DNA from: Chrysomallon squamiferum
Lineage: Eukaryota > Mollusca > Gastropoda > Neomphalida > Peltospiridae
Length of the DNA stretch: 64,000 nucleotides
Direction of reading: 5' to 3'
NCBI GenBank assembly: GCA_012295275.1
Contig: CM022675.1
Coordinates: forward strand, 14,897,963 to 14,961,962
How positions within the stretch are numbered: position 1 is the first letter of the stretch; every line of letters begins with the position of its first letter. Below, one piece after another: positions 41,857 through 54,527 of the stretch. The position numbers were made by a program, and so were the translations under genes. Under the pieces are notes generated by a model. It did not search any database. It saw nothing but the letters and a program-made list of their open reading frames with translations, and was not told where the DNA came from.

Positions 41857-43593
41857 TTATATACTTATTTCTTTCATAAGATAAAAATGTATATTTAAAA
41901 ATATAGTGGATCTCGTCAACAATATCAGAATTACAATACTGAACCATCTACCAGTTTCTGTTGGAAGCTTGACATTACTGGTTCTAAATTTACATAATTT
42001 TCTAGCATTTTTTGTTGGCAGCTTGAACAGATAATGTTCTAATTTAAATTCATCTTTAAACATTCTATAGTTAATGCCTTTAGATAATTCAAATTTATCT
42101 CTATTCAGTTTTTGTAAGAACTGATCACATAAATTTCTTTTAACAACATGTTTCAACCACAAATCATTCACTTTGACACATGAACAAATGTTACATAAAT
42201 CTCATTCATTTAGTATAGAAGATAACCAAGGATCTGATATAGTGTTTATACTATGGTTATAGTTAACAAAAAGTATAATACACCAGACAGTTTATACTCT
42301 TTACAGTTAACAACCGTTGACCAAAATGTAATTATTCTTACTTTATTACTTACAGACAATGGATATCTCCCTAATTCACCATAAACCATAAAGCTTGGTG
42401 TTGACTTATTAATACGTAATATATATTTGCAAAGCTTCAGATAAAGTCTTTCATAATATCTAAATGTCTAAAATCCCAGATTTCACATCCGTATAATAAT
42501 ATCAGTTTTACAATTTTTTAAACAAATATGACAGTTGATTAATATATTAAATTCTCTGCAGTTTTTAATTAAGCAAACACTGATTTGAAAAACAACTAAA
42601 TGAAGAAGAATTCCATGGAGAGAAGAGAAGATCATTCTAATGGAGGATGGAAATATACTCACAGGTAAGAAATTGGCTGATCTTTCAGCAAAGGCCTATG
42701 CCAACCAAGGTGACATATTCATCATAACAACTCAGATGAAAGAAACATGAAGGGAACAGAAAGAAGCGGTAAGTAAAGATTCCATGATAAATACTATAAC
42801 TCTATCAGAGCTTGAAACGGCTCTCAAACATCTAAAAAAAAATAAGGCCCGGACAGTATTATTAATAAAATGCTGAAACAGCTAGCTGGTATTGTACCAC
42901 TCAACACACGCCGGGAATCCAAGATCATGATATAAGCCACTAAATTCAAGTCTTTGTCTCAACATCCATCCAATAACATAATTAATGACTATTCCTGCAA
43001 CTGACTCAAAACTGTATATTTCATAAACTGAGCAAATGACTCCTGAGGCATCATAAGGCAAAATTGGCAGAAAAAATCCATCAAGTTAGCACTGCCGGCT
43101 GCATTGTGGAAAATGTTAAGGTCTGTACAATTGTCCAACACCCCACCTAGAGAAGAACAGAATAAAACAACAAATGCAGTGGAAATTGGAAGAGTTGGAA
43201 TATAGATCACTGACCTTACCGAGAGCAGGAACATTTTCTTACAGGGAAACTATGCTGCAGAGATCGAGGCTCTCATTCATACTGCCAACATCATCAGCAC
43301 CAAAGAGAACTGCTGACATGTCGTCTTTCTCACAGATGGTCTCTCTGCCCTCCAGGTTTTTGAAGACAACAAGCTAGGCAGACTTTCAGAAGCATATATC
43401 CTTTCAGTAGTGTCAACCAAGACGTGTTCCACTGCATCTCAGCTCACTGTGGCATACCCAGAAATAATAAGGCAGACTGTCTGGACAACTACAACAACCC
43501 TCCAGAAAAAGTTGATGGCACAATTAGTGATCAGCAGAGGACAGTATCATTCATAGTCACTGCTGGCCTTGGCGTGTGGTCAAAAAGCGAATG

Positions 43594-43635
<42 letters not shown>

Positions 43636-44610
43636 AATCAGTTGATCGGTTGATTAAATCTTTCTTAGTATTTATGAACGATCCAAATTTAAAACAAGTT
43701 CGCGTTATTTAGACTCAGTAACAATTTCTGTTTCCATATTATTACAAATAAATCTTAAAGTATTTGTTTTTGAATTGCCTCTGAAAAAAATCATAATTTT
43801 TGACTTGGCAGACTAACTCTTAAATTCCATGTGTTACAATACATTTCAAAACAACTGATGTTGAAAATCATCTGCTGTTTCTGCTAGTAGTACAGTATCA
43901 TCAGATTTAACAATACAAATAAGATATACAATTAATATTTTCCGCATTAATTCTGTTACTGTTTGAATTCCTTTACAGTTTTCTGTAGTTAAACAATTTG
44001 CTAAATCATTTAAGTGTAATGAAAATAAAAAAGGTGAGCAATTTTCCGCTTCCCTTACTTCATTACTGCAAGGAAAATGTTCTGATTTACAACCATTATG
44101 TACAATTCTTTTTTTATGCCGTCGTACAATTTAAATATTATTCTGAAACATTTTCCATTAATATCAATTCGATAAAAGCACTGTACATATTTTTCCTCTT
44201 TCTTTTTAGTAATCCAAACAAAAATTAGTATACAAAATGTTACTGCTGCAGAGTAACGTTGTCGAAATCAAGACTGATTTTATCCCCATTAATTCAACTT
44301 GATCAGTCTATTATTAATTATAGATGTAAATAATTTCCCTAAACAACTTTATAATAGATCGGTAATTTCTCGGATCGAGTTGGTTACCTTTCTTCTTATA
44401 TATAGGTACTATATTTCCTTCCTCCGAACCTGTAGGAATTATTCCTGTATGAAATATAATGCAAAATTAAATAATTTAACATAAATAGGTAAGAAAATAT
44501 CACATGTAGAAATAATATATTCATTAATAATCTTTTCATTCCCAGGCGCTTTGTTATTCTTCGTATTTAATATACATCATTTTATTGCGTCACCTGTAGC
44601 TCGACTATTA
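41857..44610 (-). mobile_element. Degenerate LINE (non-LTR retrotransposon), interrupted
   Basis: On the minus strand, broken frames match reverse-transcriptase LINE segments in the right order. Near 44400 a GIIPTGSEEGNIVPIYKKKG then NQLDPRNYRSI stretch corresponds to W-x-x-G-x-I-x-P-I-Y-K-K-G and N-Y-R-P-I. Around 44000-44100 there is a C-x-F-x-x-x-L-N-D-L region, near 43700 an INTKKDLINRST segment, near 42490 LYGCEIWDF, and at 42171-41857 the C-terminal region with KLEHYLFKLP-like and RTSNVKLPTETGRW motifs. Many stops show it is dead. It is split at about 42600/43634 by a plus-strand LINE. The clade cannot be fixed by eye. Confidence 0.85.
42601..43633 (+). mobile_element. Plus-strand LINE fragment nested in the older LINE
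   Basis: Plus-strand broken frames include ITLSELETALKHLKKNKA (start of a reverse-transcriptase region), then after a large internal gap an RNase H-like part: NYAAEIEALIHTANII, FLTDGLSALQVF, and in a shifted frame ISAHCGIPRNNKADCL. A-E-x-x-A, T-D-x-x-S-A-L and A-H-x-G-I-P-x-N-x-x-A-D are RNase H landmarks of LINE ORF2 proteins. The copy ends in about 40 A residues at 43594-43633, consistent with target-primed insertion. It is internally deleted and frameshifted. Confidence 0.85.
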
Positions 44611-44754
44611 AGTGGATTATTTGTACAGTCCATGTTAGATATAATTTTTAAATATATTTTATAATTATTATTACAAGATCCGAACTGCAAAATTTAATAT
44701 CAAACAATATTAATTTATTGTTTTAAACTGATGATAACGATAAAGATGATGACG

Positions 44755-44880
44755 ATAATAACAACAGTAGCAGCAGTATAGTAGTAGTAATAGTAGTAAT
44801 AGAAGTAGTAGTAGTAGTAGTAGTAGTAATAGTTGTAGTACTTGTAATAGTAGTAGCAGCGGTAGCAACAGTAGCTATAT
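44755..44880 (+). repeat. (AGT)n-rich compound repeat
   Basis: agtagtagt units with tgt, aat and agc variants. Confidence 0.9.
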
Positions 44881-45484
44881 TTCGGTATTTAAAGTTGCTT
44901 ACTTTTTAAGGGTTTTTGAACGTAGCAGGCACGATACTCATATTATAATTTTGTTTTATCTCGTATGTATGCGATTTAGTAAATAATATTGAGTCGCTAA
45001 ATTAAACAGATGAAAATTGCTGTACCGTCTCACATTAAGAATTGTTTATGAGCTGGCGTCACGTTTAAGATGTGAAACACTCTGTTATCTGTAATATAGT
45101 GACACTGAGAAATAACAACTTAGCTAAATTAGGACAGATATTCTGCAATCTGCGAGTCAATGTGGCGATCACAGCTCGTCACTCATGCACTGAGCACAGG
45201 CGTCGTGTCAGCTGTAGCCATTTTATAAAATTTACACCAGAGAATGGAGGAAAATTAATCAAGAAAATGTACACGATGGCACGGTCTGTGTAAAATCCCT
45301 TCGCAGTAGAGCTCGCGTTAACATGAGAAAATCAAGAAATCGCGATCTGACAAGAACTAAATAAGCTAACGCTGTATTATAAAGCATTAAAATTAAAATT
45401 ATTATTATTAATATTATTATTATTACTGCTAATGTTGTTGCTGTTACTACTAGTACAAAAAACTATTAGTATTAATACTACAGC

Positions 45485-45650
45485 TACAACTACTACTACT
45501 ACTGCTACCAATAATATAACAAGAAATTCAATTCTGAAGTTTTAAAAATATGTTTTCGTTAAAACATTGTATTACATTAGTTTATTTAGTTTTCATGGTC
45601 TAAAGACTAATCACATTTTTGTTAAATTAACAATAGCCTTAACATGTTTT
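45485..45650 (+). repeat. Dispersed repeat, copy 2
   Basis: It matches 24830-25010: aataatataac, ttcaattctg against ttcgattctg, tattacattagtttatttag, agccttaacatgttt. Same orientation. Confidence 0.8.
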
Positions 45651-46689
45651 AATACTATTATTTCTTTACTACTCCAACTTTTAATACTGATACCACTTCT
45701 ACTACAACTAGTTCTGCTATCAGTCAAACCGTTAGTGTTATCACTGTTATAAATATTGTATTTTTATTATTTTAAGTGTTATTGCATTTAATGTAACTAT
45801 GTTACTACTAACTCTCCTACTACTATTACTGCTACTAATTTTTTATCGTTATTACTGTTATTATTATTATTATCAGTACAATTTACTATTTTAAATTAAC
45901 TTCTTATTAATTATATTACAAAAAAAATTCTTCTTCATTGCAGAATTGAATGGTTAAATGTAGTAGAATATCAGTAATGTGCGCCTAAAAAAAAAAGAAA
46001 AAAAAAAGAACACATTGATATCTAAATCGGTAGCTGTCGGTTACCAGTTCTTCAAATATATTGCCTTTTCCTTGTGCATCAACAAATTAGATTATTGCAT
46101 TTTCTTAAATGGCAAAACCTTATCAATCAAAGATCCAAATGACCACTCCCTGGGCAATTGAGACATTTTTATGGTTACATTTCTGATAAAATATCTGCTT
46201 GATTTCACTGTGAAAACTCGAGAGATAAACTCGACATCCCATATCCAATATCTATATAATGACTGGAAGACGTTCGGCTGTGTCTAATACATTCACGCTC
46301 TACGGAGTGGATTACACTGTGTAAACTTCAATAAATTACTGATTCTCCATTTACCCGCTCAGTGTGCTTAATTCAGTTATAATTACTACGAAATATTAAT
46401 TTTAGATTATTCAAAATAAAGGCTTTTTTCGTTTTAAATTCAGCGTTTATATTTATCATTCATTTAATCATGTTTAAACATTTAATCATATTTATTTATT
46501 TATTTGTGTATTTAATACTTTTTTCTTCATTTTTTGTTTTATTATATTATGTTATTACCGTCACCATTATTATTGATTATAATTACTTAATTAATTTGTT
46601 TTCTTATTTACTAATAATTAACATGTACTGTTGACGATCTTTAAAGATTCACATATTTCGTATTTAGTAAAAACAATTAGCTAAACGAC

Positions 46690-46960
46690 AAATTAGGCGG
46701 CCCATTAGGCACACTGATGTCTGAAAGGTTAACACACAAATATTCGTGATAAACACAGAGGAGAAAGACAGTTTGCTAAACTCCTGGGAGGAAACGGCCG
46801 CGTGAAGTTAATTTAATGAAATGACACGATTTTCTGGCTCATTTAACGCAATCTTTCAGTCTAACTGATCAAATCTGAGAGTTTGTCTCTTAGTCAACTG
46901 GTCAGTAGGGGATAACTCTAGTGTACTTTTCACAAAACTTGTTTACCTGCTGGAGTCATG
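46690..46960. promoter_or_regulatory. Candidate conserved non-coding island
   Basis: About 270 bp free of microsatellites with balanced composition in a very AT-rich setting; includes gaagttaatttaatgaaat (homeodomain-type TAAT cores). No open frame is supported. It lies about 4.5 kb 3' of Mnx, so Mnx regulation is possible but inferred. Confidence 0.3.
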
Positions 46961-47041
46961 TCTGTAGTCACAGGCGTGTGATCTGTTACTTATCTTTATT
47001 TAACAAACAAAATAAAAATATAATAAACAATAAGTAAATAT

Positions 47042-47043
<2 letters not shown>

Positions 47044-47127
<84 letters not shown>
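47044..47127 (+). repeat. (CT)n microsatellite
   Basis: About 42 CT units. Confidence 0.97.
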
Positions 47128-47130
<3 letters not shown>

Positions 47131-47746
47131 CTGCTAAACGAAAAGGCGACCGCGCACTAAGGTCAAACGAGATTAATATACTGAGACAAACAATGAGACA
47201 AACATAATCTTTGCCATTCTGAAGGAAATTCATCGCAAAAATAAATAAATAAATAAAAAAATTTTATCTCAGATTTCAAATTTATTATTCAATATTATGT
47301 GCTTATTATTTTCCGCATTATCATTATCATTCTTGTTGTCGTCATTATTCTCATTATTATCATTATCATTGTGTATGTTGTTATAAATATCAGCTCCGAA
47401 TATTCTGAGTTAGTTAACACTAACTTTAAAAATATTTATTAGTACAAATATAATTAGTAAATGGTTAAATTGTTTTTAGATTCCAGTTGCTTTAATGTTG
47501 ATTTTTATTCTCTAACATATGTGTACGTATATTCATTAGCATGCACTTAAATTATACATGGACTAATCTGGCTAACTGATAATTGAAAATATTAATAAAC
47601 ATTTGGAACAGTTATTTAAATTATATAGAAATAGTTTTTTTTTTTTAATTTTTGTTCTTTTATATTTTCTGTAATGGGGACGTGTTTTGAAATGCAATAT
47701 TTTTGGAATGTACGCTAGATGCAAATTTTTATATAAAAAAAGCAAT

Positions 47747-47785
<39 letters not shown>

Positions 47786-47819
47786 AGAATAAGAAGAAAG
47801 ATACAAAAAAAAGAAAGAA

Positions 47820-48360
47820 GTAGGAGCCTTCACTGGTCGGATTCGACCCTGCAGTGTTCGGCTCGTGAAGTAGAAAATGCGTTGAAGTAAACAGGCTATT
47901 ATGAAGCGATAGTTAGATGTTGGAGATGTGACAAATTTCTATTAACAGAGAGGTCTCTCTTATAAACTGCCAATGATTAATGACCTCCACTCTTCGGCTC
48001 TTTGCTGGAAAACATGGACGGTGTTGTATTTGCTAGCAGAATGTTCCATTAGTTAAGTAGTTAATTCGTTCTGTCAGTGTTACGACAAGTGGGCAAACAA
48101 ACAAATTGCGTCTGTGCGTCTTGAGATGGGAGAGTAAACCCGTAACAGCGAGTTAGGTGATCGCCTCGCTTTGATTAATGTTAATTTCTTTTTGACGGGT
48201 TCTTATAAATCTTGGAATGGTCCTGGAAACGAACTCGGACACACGTCCAGTCTGCTTTTAATTAACTTGAATGGAAATGGTATTCATTTTATTTTCCTGG
48301 GCGAACGCGTTACACGTCATTAACTGATTAGTATTTTTAGATATTAGTTTCCTTTACCCC
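47820..48360. promoter_or_regulatory. Candidate conserved non-coding island
   Basis: About 540 bp without microsatellites, with features such as cgcctcgctttgattaatgt and attaacttgaatggaaatgg. No frame is open across it. Its complexity contrasts with the flanks and suggests selection; 3' of Mnx. Confidence 0.35.
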
Positions 48361-48879
48361 GTTTCAATTCTTCACGTTTCATCATCAAATTGAAGAATTA
48401 TAATTTTCTGTAAACATCGATTATTTGTCTTCTTTTAAATTAAAACAATTATCATATTGCTTTCCAAATTAAGATTTTAATCTTTCCATCTGTATTAATT
48501 AATTCTTGATTAAAATTTTAACAACGGCTTTGTTTTTATTTAAAATACTAACTTCATTTCTATAGTGTTTTTCATATATTACTATTTTCGAATCATACAT
48601 ATTAGTATTTGTACATCCGTCAGTCTGACAGTCTGTTAATCCATGTTTCCATTAAAACATTTACAAATAAAGTGAAATAGAGATAACATTTGTTTTATTC
48701 ATTACTATAATATGAGTATACACTAACAGTATAAAAATTACTACTTTCATTACACAAAACAAAACACTTTTCTTTTCTGTGTAGATGTTAGTAGGTACAC
48801 TTCAGACATTTATATTTTATCATTTAGAACTGACCAACGCTTCAATTAACACTGATTTGTAGACCTATTCCTACTGCAA

Positions 48880-49226
48880 CAACAGCAACAACAGCAGCAG
48901 CACTGGCAACAACATCTGCTACTACTACAGATACTTCTGCTGATATTACTGTTACTTCTACTATTAATACCATTAAAACCACTACCAGTACTAATACTAG
49001 TATTAAATACCTATTACTACTTCTACTACTACTACTACCACTACTACTACTACTACCGATGTTGCTGCTATTGCTGTTGCTGCTACCTTTACATATATAA
49101 CTTTTTCTGATACAGCCATAACTATTAATAGCTGTTACTACTATTACTGCTATCACCATAATATTATAACCGTTGCTTTTACAAATGTGACTTTTACTAC
49201 CACAAGCATTACTACTACTACTATTT

Positions 49227-49294
<68 letters not shown>

Positions 49295-49480
49295 ACTACT
49301 ATTAATATTACTGTTACTATTATTACTGGTACATAAAATTTACTTCTGTTACTAAACCCATTCCTGTCGCAACCATTCCTGCTACTGCTATTACCATGTA
49401 TAACCAGAACTGCTATTTCCATTATTACTATTACTGTAATTAATACTGCAGCTACTGCTGCAACCTTTAGAACCACTACG
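48880..49480 (+). repeat. Trinucleotide repeat field (ACT/CTG/ATT)
   Basis: About 600 bp of imperfect three-base repeats, purest at 49209-49310. The shared period keeps long minus-strand frames open (105 and 107 residues of Val, Ser and Ala runs), which are artefacts. Confidence 0.92.
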
Positions 49481-50691
49481 GATGTTTTTAGTTTTATTAC
49501 TATAATAAATCATTATTATTTGACTATTGAACTAAATAAGACTGGTATGGAAACGACAGTCATGGAGAATATCTGGACAAAGGAAAAAGTTGATTACAGT
49601 TGAAGTAAAATAATATACTGTATTTCTAACCATTATTGTAACCTTGGATGGACACAATAAAAACCATGCTTAAACCTAAAGCAGCAAAACTAAGAGAACT
49701 GAGGATATATTATTAACGATATAATGCCTCCATTCTGTCCAGCGATAACGTGAATATATTTTGTGATCGGCCAGAGGACTTGCATTACGTCAAATTATAT
49801 GTGTTAGTAAATCACGGGAAAAAAACTTTTTAAAATTTCTATTCTGTGTCTGCTACGTACAGTTTTATAATCAGAAAGAACTGAATCAATAAATCACAAA
49901 CAAAATAACACTAATAATAATTCTGCCGACTTTTCCAGTTTCGAACGAATACTATAGAGACGAATACTGTCTAGCACTCTCTAGTCATGTGAATAACTGG
50001 AAAAATGCATTGTTTTATGATTTTGATTAGAGGTTGACAGCAAGCACATTATTTTAAACTGGTATACAAATTACACTGTCATGGACATGAGAAATCACCC
50101 TACACAACAACATGAACAGAAAAGAGATAACAAACCAACGTAAGCAGAGGTCCGAGACTCGAGAAACAGGCTGCAAGTAGCCGTAAAATAAACACAAAAA
50201 TAAAACAAAATGTTTAATAATTTTGTCACTTATGGCATAAGTGTACATAAAATATTTTGTTAAAGACACTGTTTTATTAGAAACAGAACATCGATGTATA
50301 CATGTAGATGTTTAATTGTATGGGTGTGACAATGGCGTGGTTATATTGTATTGTCTTATTTCGCATTTAGAAAACCTCGCAGTGACTTCTCCCTATTTTT
50401 CTAGCCTATCGTGAATCCTGGCATTGGTATAATGATAGTGGCCACAGTAATAAAAGTCATTTTTTTAAACAGAAACACTTCATTTTTACTATTAATGCAT
50501 TATAATTTATACATTTTATGATGTATGTTTTTATCAGCGTATGTACGCATGTGTGCAAATCCTTCTTTACATTACTGAATAATAACAGCAAAATGTGCAT
50601 TTAGGGAAATTTAAAAAAAAAAAAATTAAATAAATAAATAAATAAATATACATACTGTTATACGTAAATTGAAGAAGAAGACTAAGAAGAA

Positions 50692-50692
<1 letters not shown>

Positions 50693-50745
<53 letters not shown>
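50693..50745 (+). repeat. (AAT)n microsatellite
   Basis: About 17 AAT units. Confidence 0.97.
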
Positions 50746-51340
50746 TAAAAAATAATTTAATAAAATCCCGGATATACATATATATATAATTAATGAAATC
50801 ACACATAATGTAAATAATGGAAAGTTCTGATTTAATTTCTCTTTCATTTATTTGTCTACAAAAGACATACAAGTTATTTAAAATATGTATACACATATGC
50901 AAAGATCTGTATGTAACATAATAATAATTACTAACAGAAAATAAAAAACAACACGTCTTTTGGAAACAGAAATTACTGAGCACGAGTTTCTTTTTATTAC
51001 CATAAATTTCTTCAGTTTATTCTATATATAAAAAAGTATTTTTAGTTTAACAACATTAAGTGGATGACTGTTGAAACGCAAAATTTAATGTGTATCATTT
51101 CATTAAATGGCATAAAATATATAATTTTTGTATTTGGATTATTTCTACTGGCTTACTGACCGCAGCACGGAGTGGGTATGAAGTAAACACGCAATTCCAG
51201 TCACACACAGCTTCCATAAATAGTTCACTTTTTCTTCTAACTGCACCCGTTTGTCATCTCAGACAAAACGGATACTTTTTACAGTCAAAAACATTTAATT
51301 TCACTATTATAATTATTTTTTCTCAGTGCTGTTTTGTGCG

Positions 51341-54300
51341 TCACGCGTGCGCTGCTTGAACTATATTGCAGTGGCCAGCAGAATGTAACTGAACGGACTG
51401 CACAATGTCCGTTTCTGACGAGCTGTGAGACAAGTTCATCAAATGACTCTCTGGGTGTTCTGATTTGTTTTTTTCTGATTCGTTGAAATCGAGAGCTGTG
51501 ACGTCAATGTTTTCGTTAGTGATTTCGTCATCTGGAGAATCAAATGTAAAGTTTTTCTCGGGTTCCAATTTTTTACACACATTTTCATTTTTGTCCCTCG
51601 TCGTTCCAAGAACATTCGAACTTTCTCCCTCTTTCGGTTTCACTTCCAGCGAGGCCTTTTTACTTCTCTTCCACTTCATTCGTCGATTTTGAAACCAGAT
51701 TTTCACCTGAATAATAATAAAAAAACAAATAATTAAAAAAATAAAATGAAAATGCTCTCGATAATTCATCAAAAGGAAAAAAAAAAAAAAAAAAAAAAAA
51801 AGAATGTTGATATGGATGTGTACATATTTGTTTATATGTGTATATATGTTTTTCATGTGTAAGTAACGTAAATAACTCAAATATCTCAACCTATACTCGA
51901 CGCAATAAGATTTAAAAATGTAATAGCTCACTAGCCTATAACACCAGCATGCTTCTCTCAGAACTGTCCCTACTGCTAGATACAGCCTATCATTTCACCA
52001 CAGAATTCTGTCCCAGTCTCCCCGACATATCTGTCTGATAAAAACATTCTGTTTGTCGGCTTCTAATCCATTTCTCGTCATTATACAAGCAGCTGATTGT
52101 TAGGTTTTATAATGGGAATTAATCTCGTTAACGCCGGAATTACTCTTCATCAGACTGATAAAGCAGAACCGAACTCTTTTGAAAGTTATCGCTAATTTTA
52201 ACAGACGTGTGCATCGCCTGCGCCGGCAGATTAGTGGGCGAGCGAGTTCACCTGACTACAAGTACAGGTGTTAATATTGTTACAAAGTGGGATTAGTACT
52301 CTGTTGATAGGTGCTTATCAAAGGAAATTAAGTTTCAAAACAGTGGCTGTTGTCAGTCACAATCTAGATATCTTATCTCAAATATCCATTTGTCGGCTAC
52401 TTGCTGTATAGATAGAAAATTACACATTTTGTTTTTCACAAATCCTCTCAGCACACTTTTATAACAAATTATTAAAGGTTTCTAAAATACCAAACAAATA
52501 TATAATAATTATTTTCATTGTTTATATCAGGTTTTTTTTTATTTTGACTAATTATAGGGTGAAACACACTGCAGACAGTAAAATTATGTTGCACTGAGAT
52601 ACTGATGTATAAAAAAATATTATTAATTTGCATAATATGTCACAAATATATATATATATATATATACTATTTATACTAGGACCAACACGATCACCACCAA
52701 CAAGAACAACAACAACAAAAAAAAAACACAAAAAAAGAACAACAAAACATCCCCCAAATAGTCACACACATTTAACAGAACTGTATTTCTCCTCCACTGC
52801 TATCAGTGTAGAAAATACAATATAAAGGAAAAGAAGGGAGTTAACTGCTACATGGCAGCCACCAGGTTCAGTCAGACGTGTGTACTTGATGTGAGCCGAA
52901 CTCAGGTTTATACTCGTCAACGTTCATTTATTTCAACATCATCGGGCTGAATTTATATTAACATCATCGAGCTGAATTTATATTAGCATCACTGGGTTGA
53001 AATTATTTATACCAAACTGGACTGAATTTAGAATTTTAACATAGCTAGGATGAAATCCATACAGTTTCTGAAAATGATGACTAATGATGACATATGTTGT
53101 TGTTGTTTTTTTTTTTTTTTTTTTTTTTACCTTTCTTTAAAAAAAAAGAGTAAAAAAAAGATGAGTAACTAGTGGTAGTAGTAGTAGTAGTAGTAGTAAT
53201 AATAATAATAATAATAATAGTAGTAGTAGTAGTAGTAATAATAATAATAATAATAGTGGTAGTAGTAGTAGTAGTAATAATAATAATAATAGTAGTAGTA
53301 GTAGTAATAATAATAATAATAGTAACAAGCAAAACTAGTTGATAACAAATATTATCTAGTGAAGAAAACTGGTTTTACAGTAAAATCTTCGTCAGTGAGA
53401 AACCTAACACTACAGCTCTGAGCAATGTGAAAAATTAATTTAACTTCAGTAAATACTGCCACGTCTCAAGAACGCCTTATGCAATTAGTATTCCCATTTC
53501 CATTGTGTTAAATGGAGACGTACAAAAGAACGCGCAACTGAAATTGTGTTTGTATTTAACATTACACGTGAGTAATGTCGTTCAGATGACTAATTTCTTT
53601 TCAGCTTTCCAAAGAACGTCATACCGAGAGATCCAATCAGCTAAACACAATTTTAACTTGATTTCTGACATCATGTATAAATTATACTACAGAAATAGAC
53701 ATTTCTCTGTCTGTCTGTCTCTATTTTCATTTTATTTATATGTAGCTTGGACATGTTAGTTTAGAAAATGTAGTCTAAACTAAAAATGCATTTCGGAAGA
53801 TATTTTTATATATTTAAATTAGGTTAAATTAATATTAATTATATTATTTCACTCCGTTTTATCATTTCATTTATCGTCGAATTCAATATGTTTGTACATT
53901 AATTTGAAAAAACGATTTCTTACATTACATGTATAATTTTCTACTGTTTCTCATTAACTGTTAATTATCATTATTGTTTTGAACTGAAAAATATATTCTA
54001 AAAGTTTTGTTAATAAACTCACCAGTCGTGTCCTCCACCACAAAAAAAAAAAAAAAATAAATAAATAAATAAATAAATCAAATAAATAAATAAAAGTAGA
54101 AAAAAAAAAAAAAAAAAAAAAAAATATCAATCAGTAATAAACAAAAATAATAATTAAAAAAAAACAAGAACAGAAAGGAAAAGAAGTAATTCACAAACTT
54201 TGTCACAATTTTATCTCAGAAAATTTCACTTTTTGAATTTTGCATTCTCTATTTTCAGGTCTTGAAGAGAAAACAAAATTAGTTTTTGTATTTTAGTATT

Positions 54301-54463
54301 TATTTCATATTCTTTATAAACTTTTAAAATTTGTTTGTTTCAGTTCTATTATTTTTAAATTTTGTTTATCTTTTTTTTATTTAGTTTTTTACATGGCGCA
54401 CCTTTTAGTGTTAATATAGAGTTTTGTACAGTTTTATTATTATTTGTTTATTATTAATATTAA

Positions 54464-54527
<64 letters not shown>

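Larger units (their letters stand above)
44611..51340. other. Non-coding region 3' of Mnx
   Basis: No gene was recognised. It contains AGT/ACT repeat fields (44755-44880, 45790-45870, 48880-49480), the dispersed repeat copy at 45485-45650, (CT)n (47044-47127), poly(A) (47751-47783), (AAT)n (50693-50745), and three repeat-poor, less AT-rich islands at about 45000-45370, 46690-46960 and 47820-48360. Confidence 0.6.

Noticed and set aside
48842-49476. Two minus-strand frames of about 105 residues rich in Val, Ser and Ala
   Set aside because: Trinucleotide repeats keep frames open; no conserved motif or start context.
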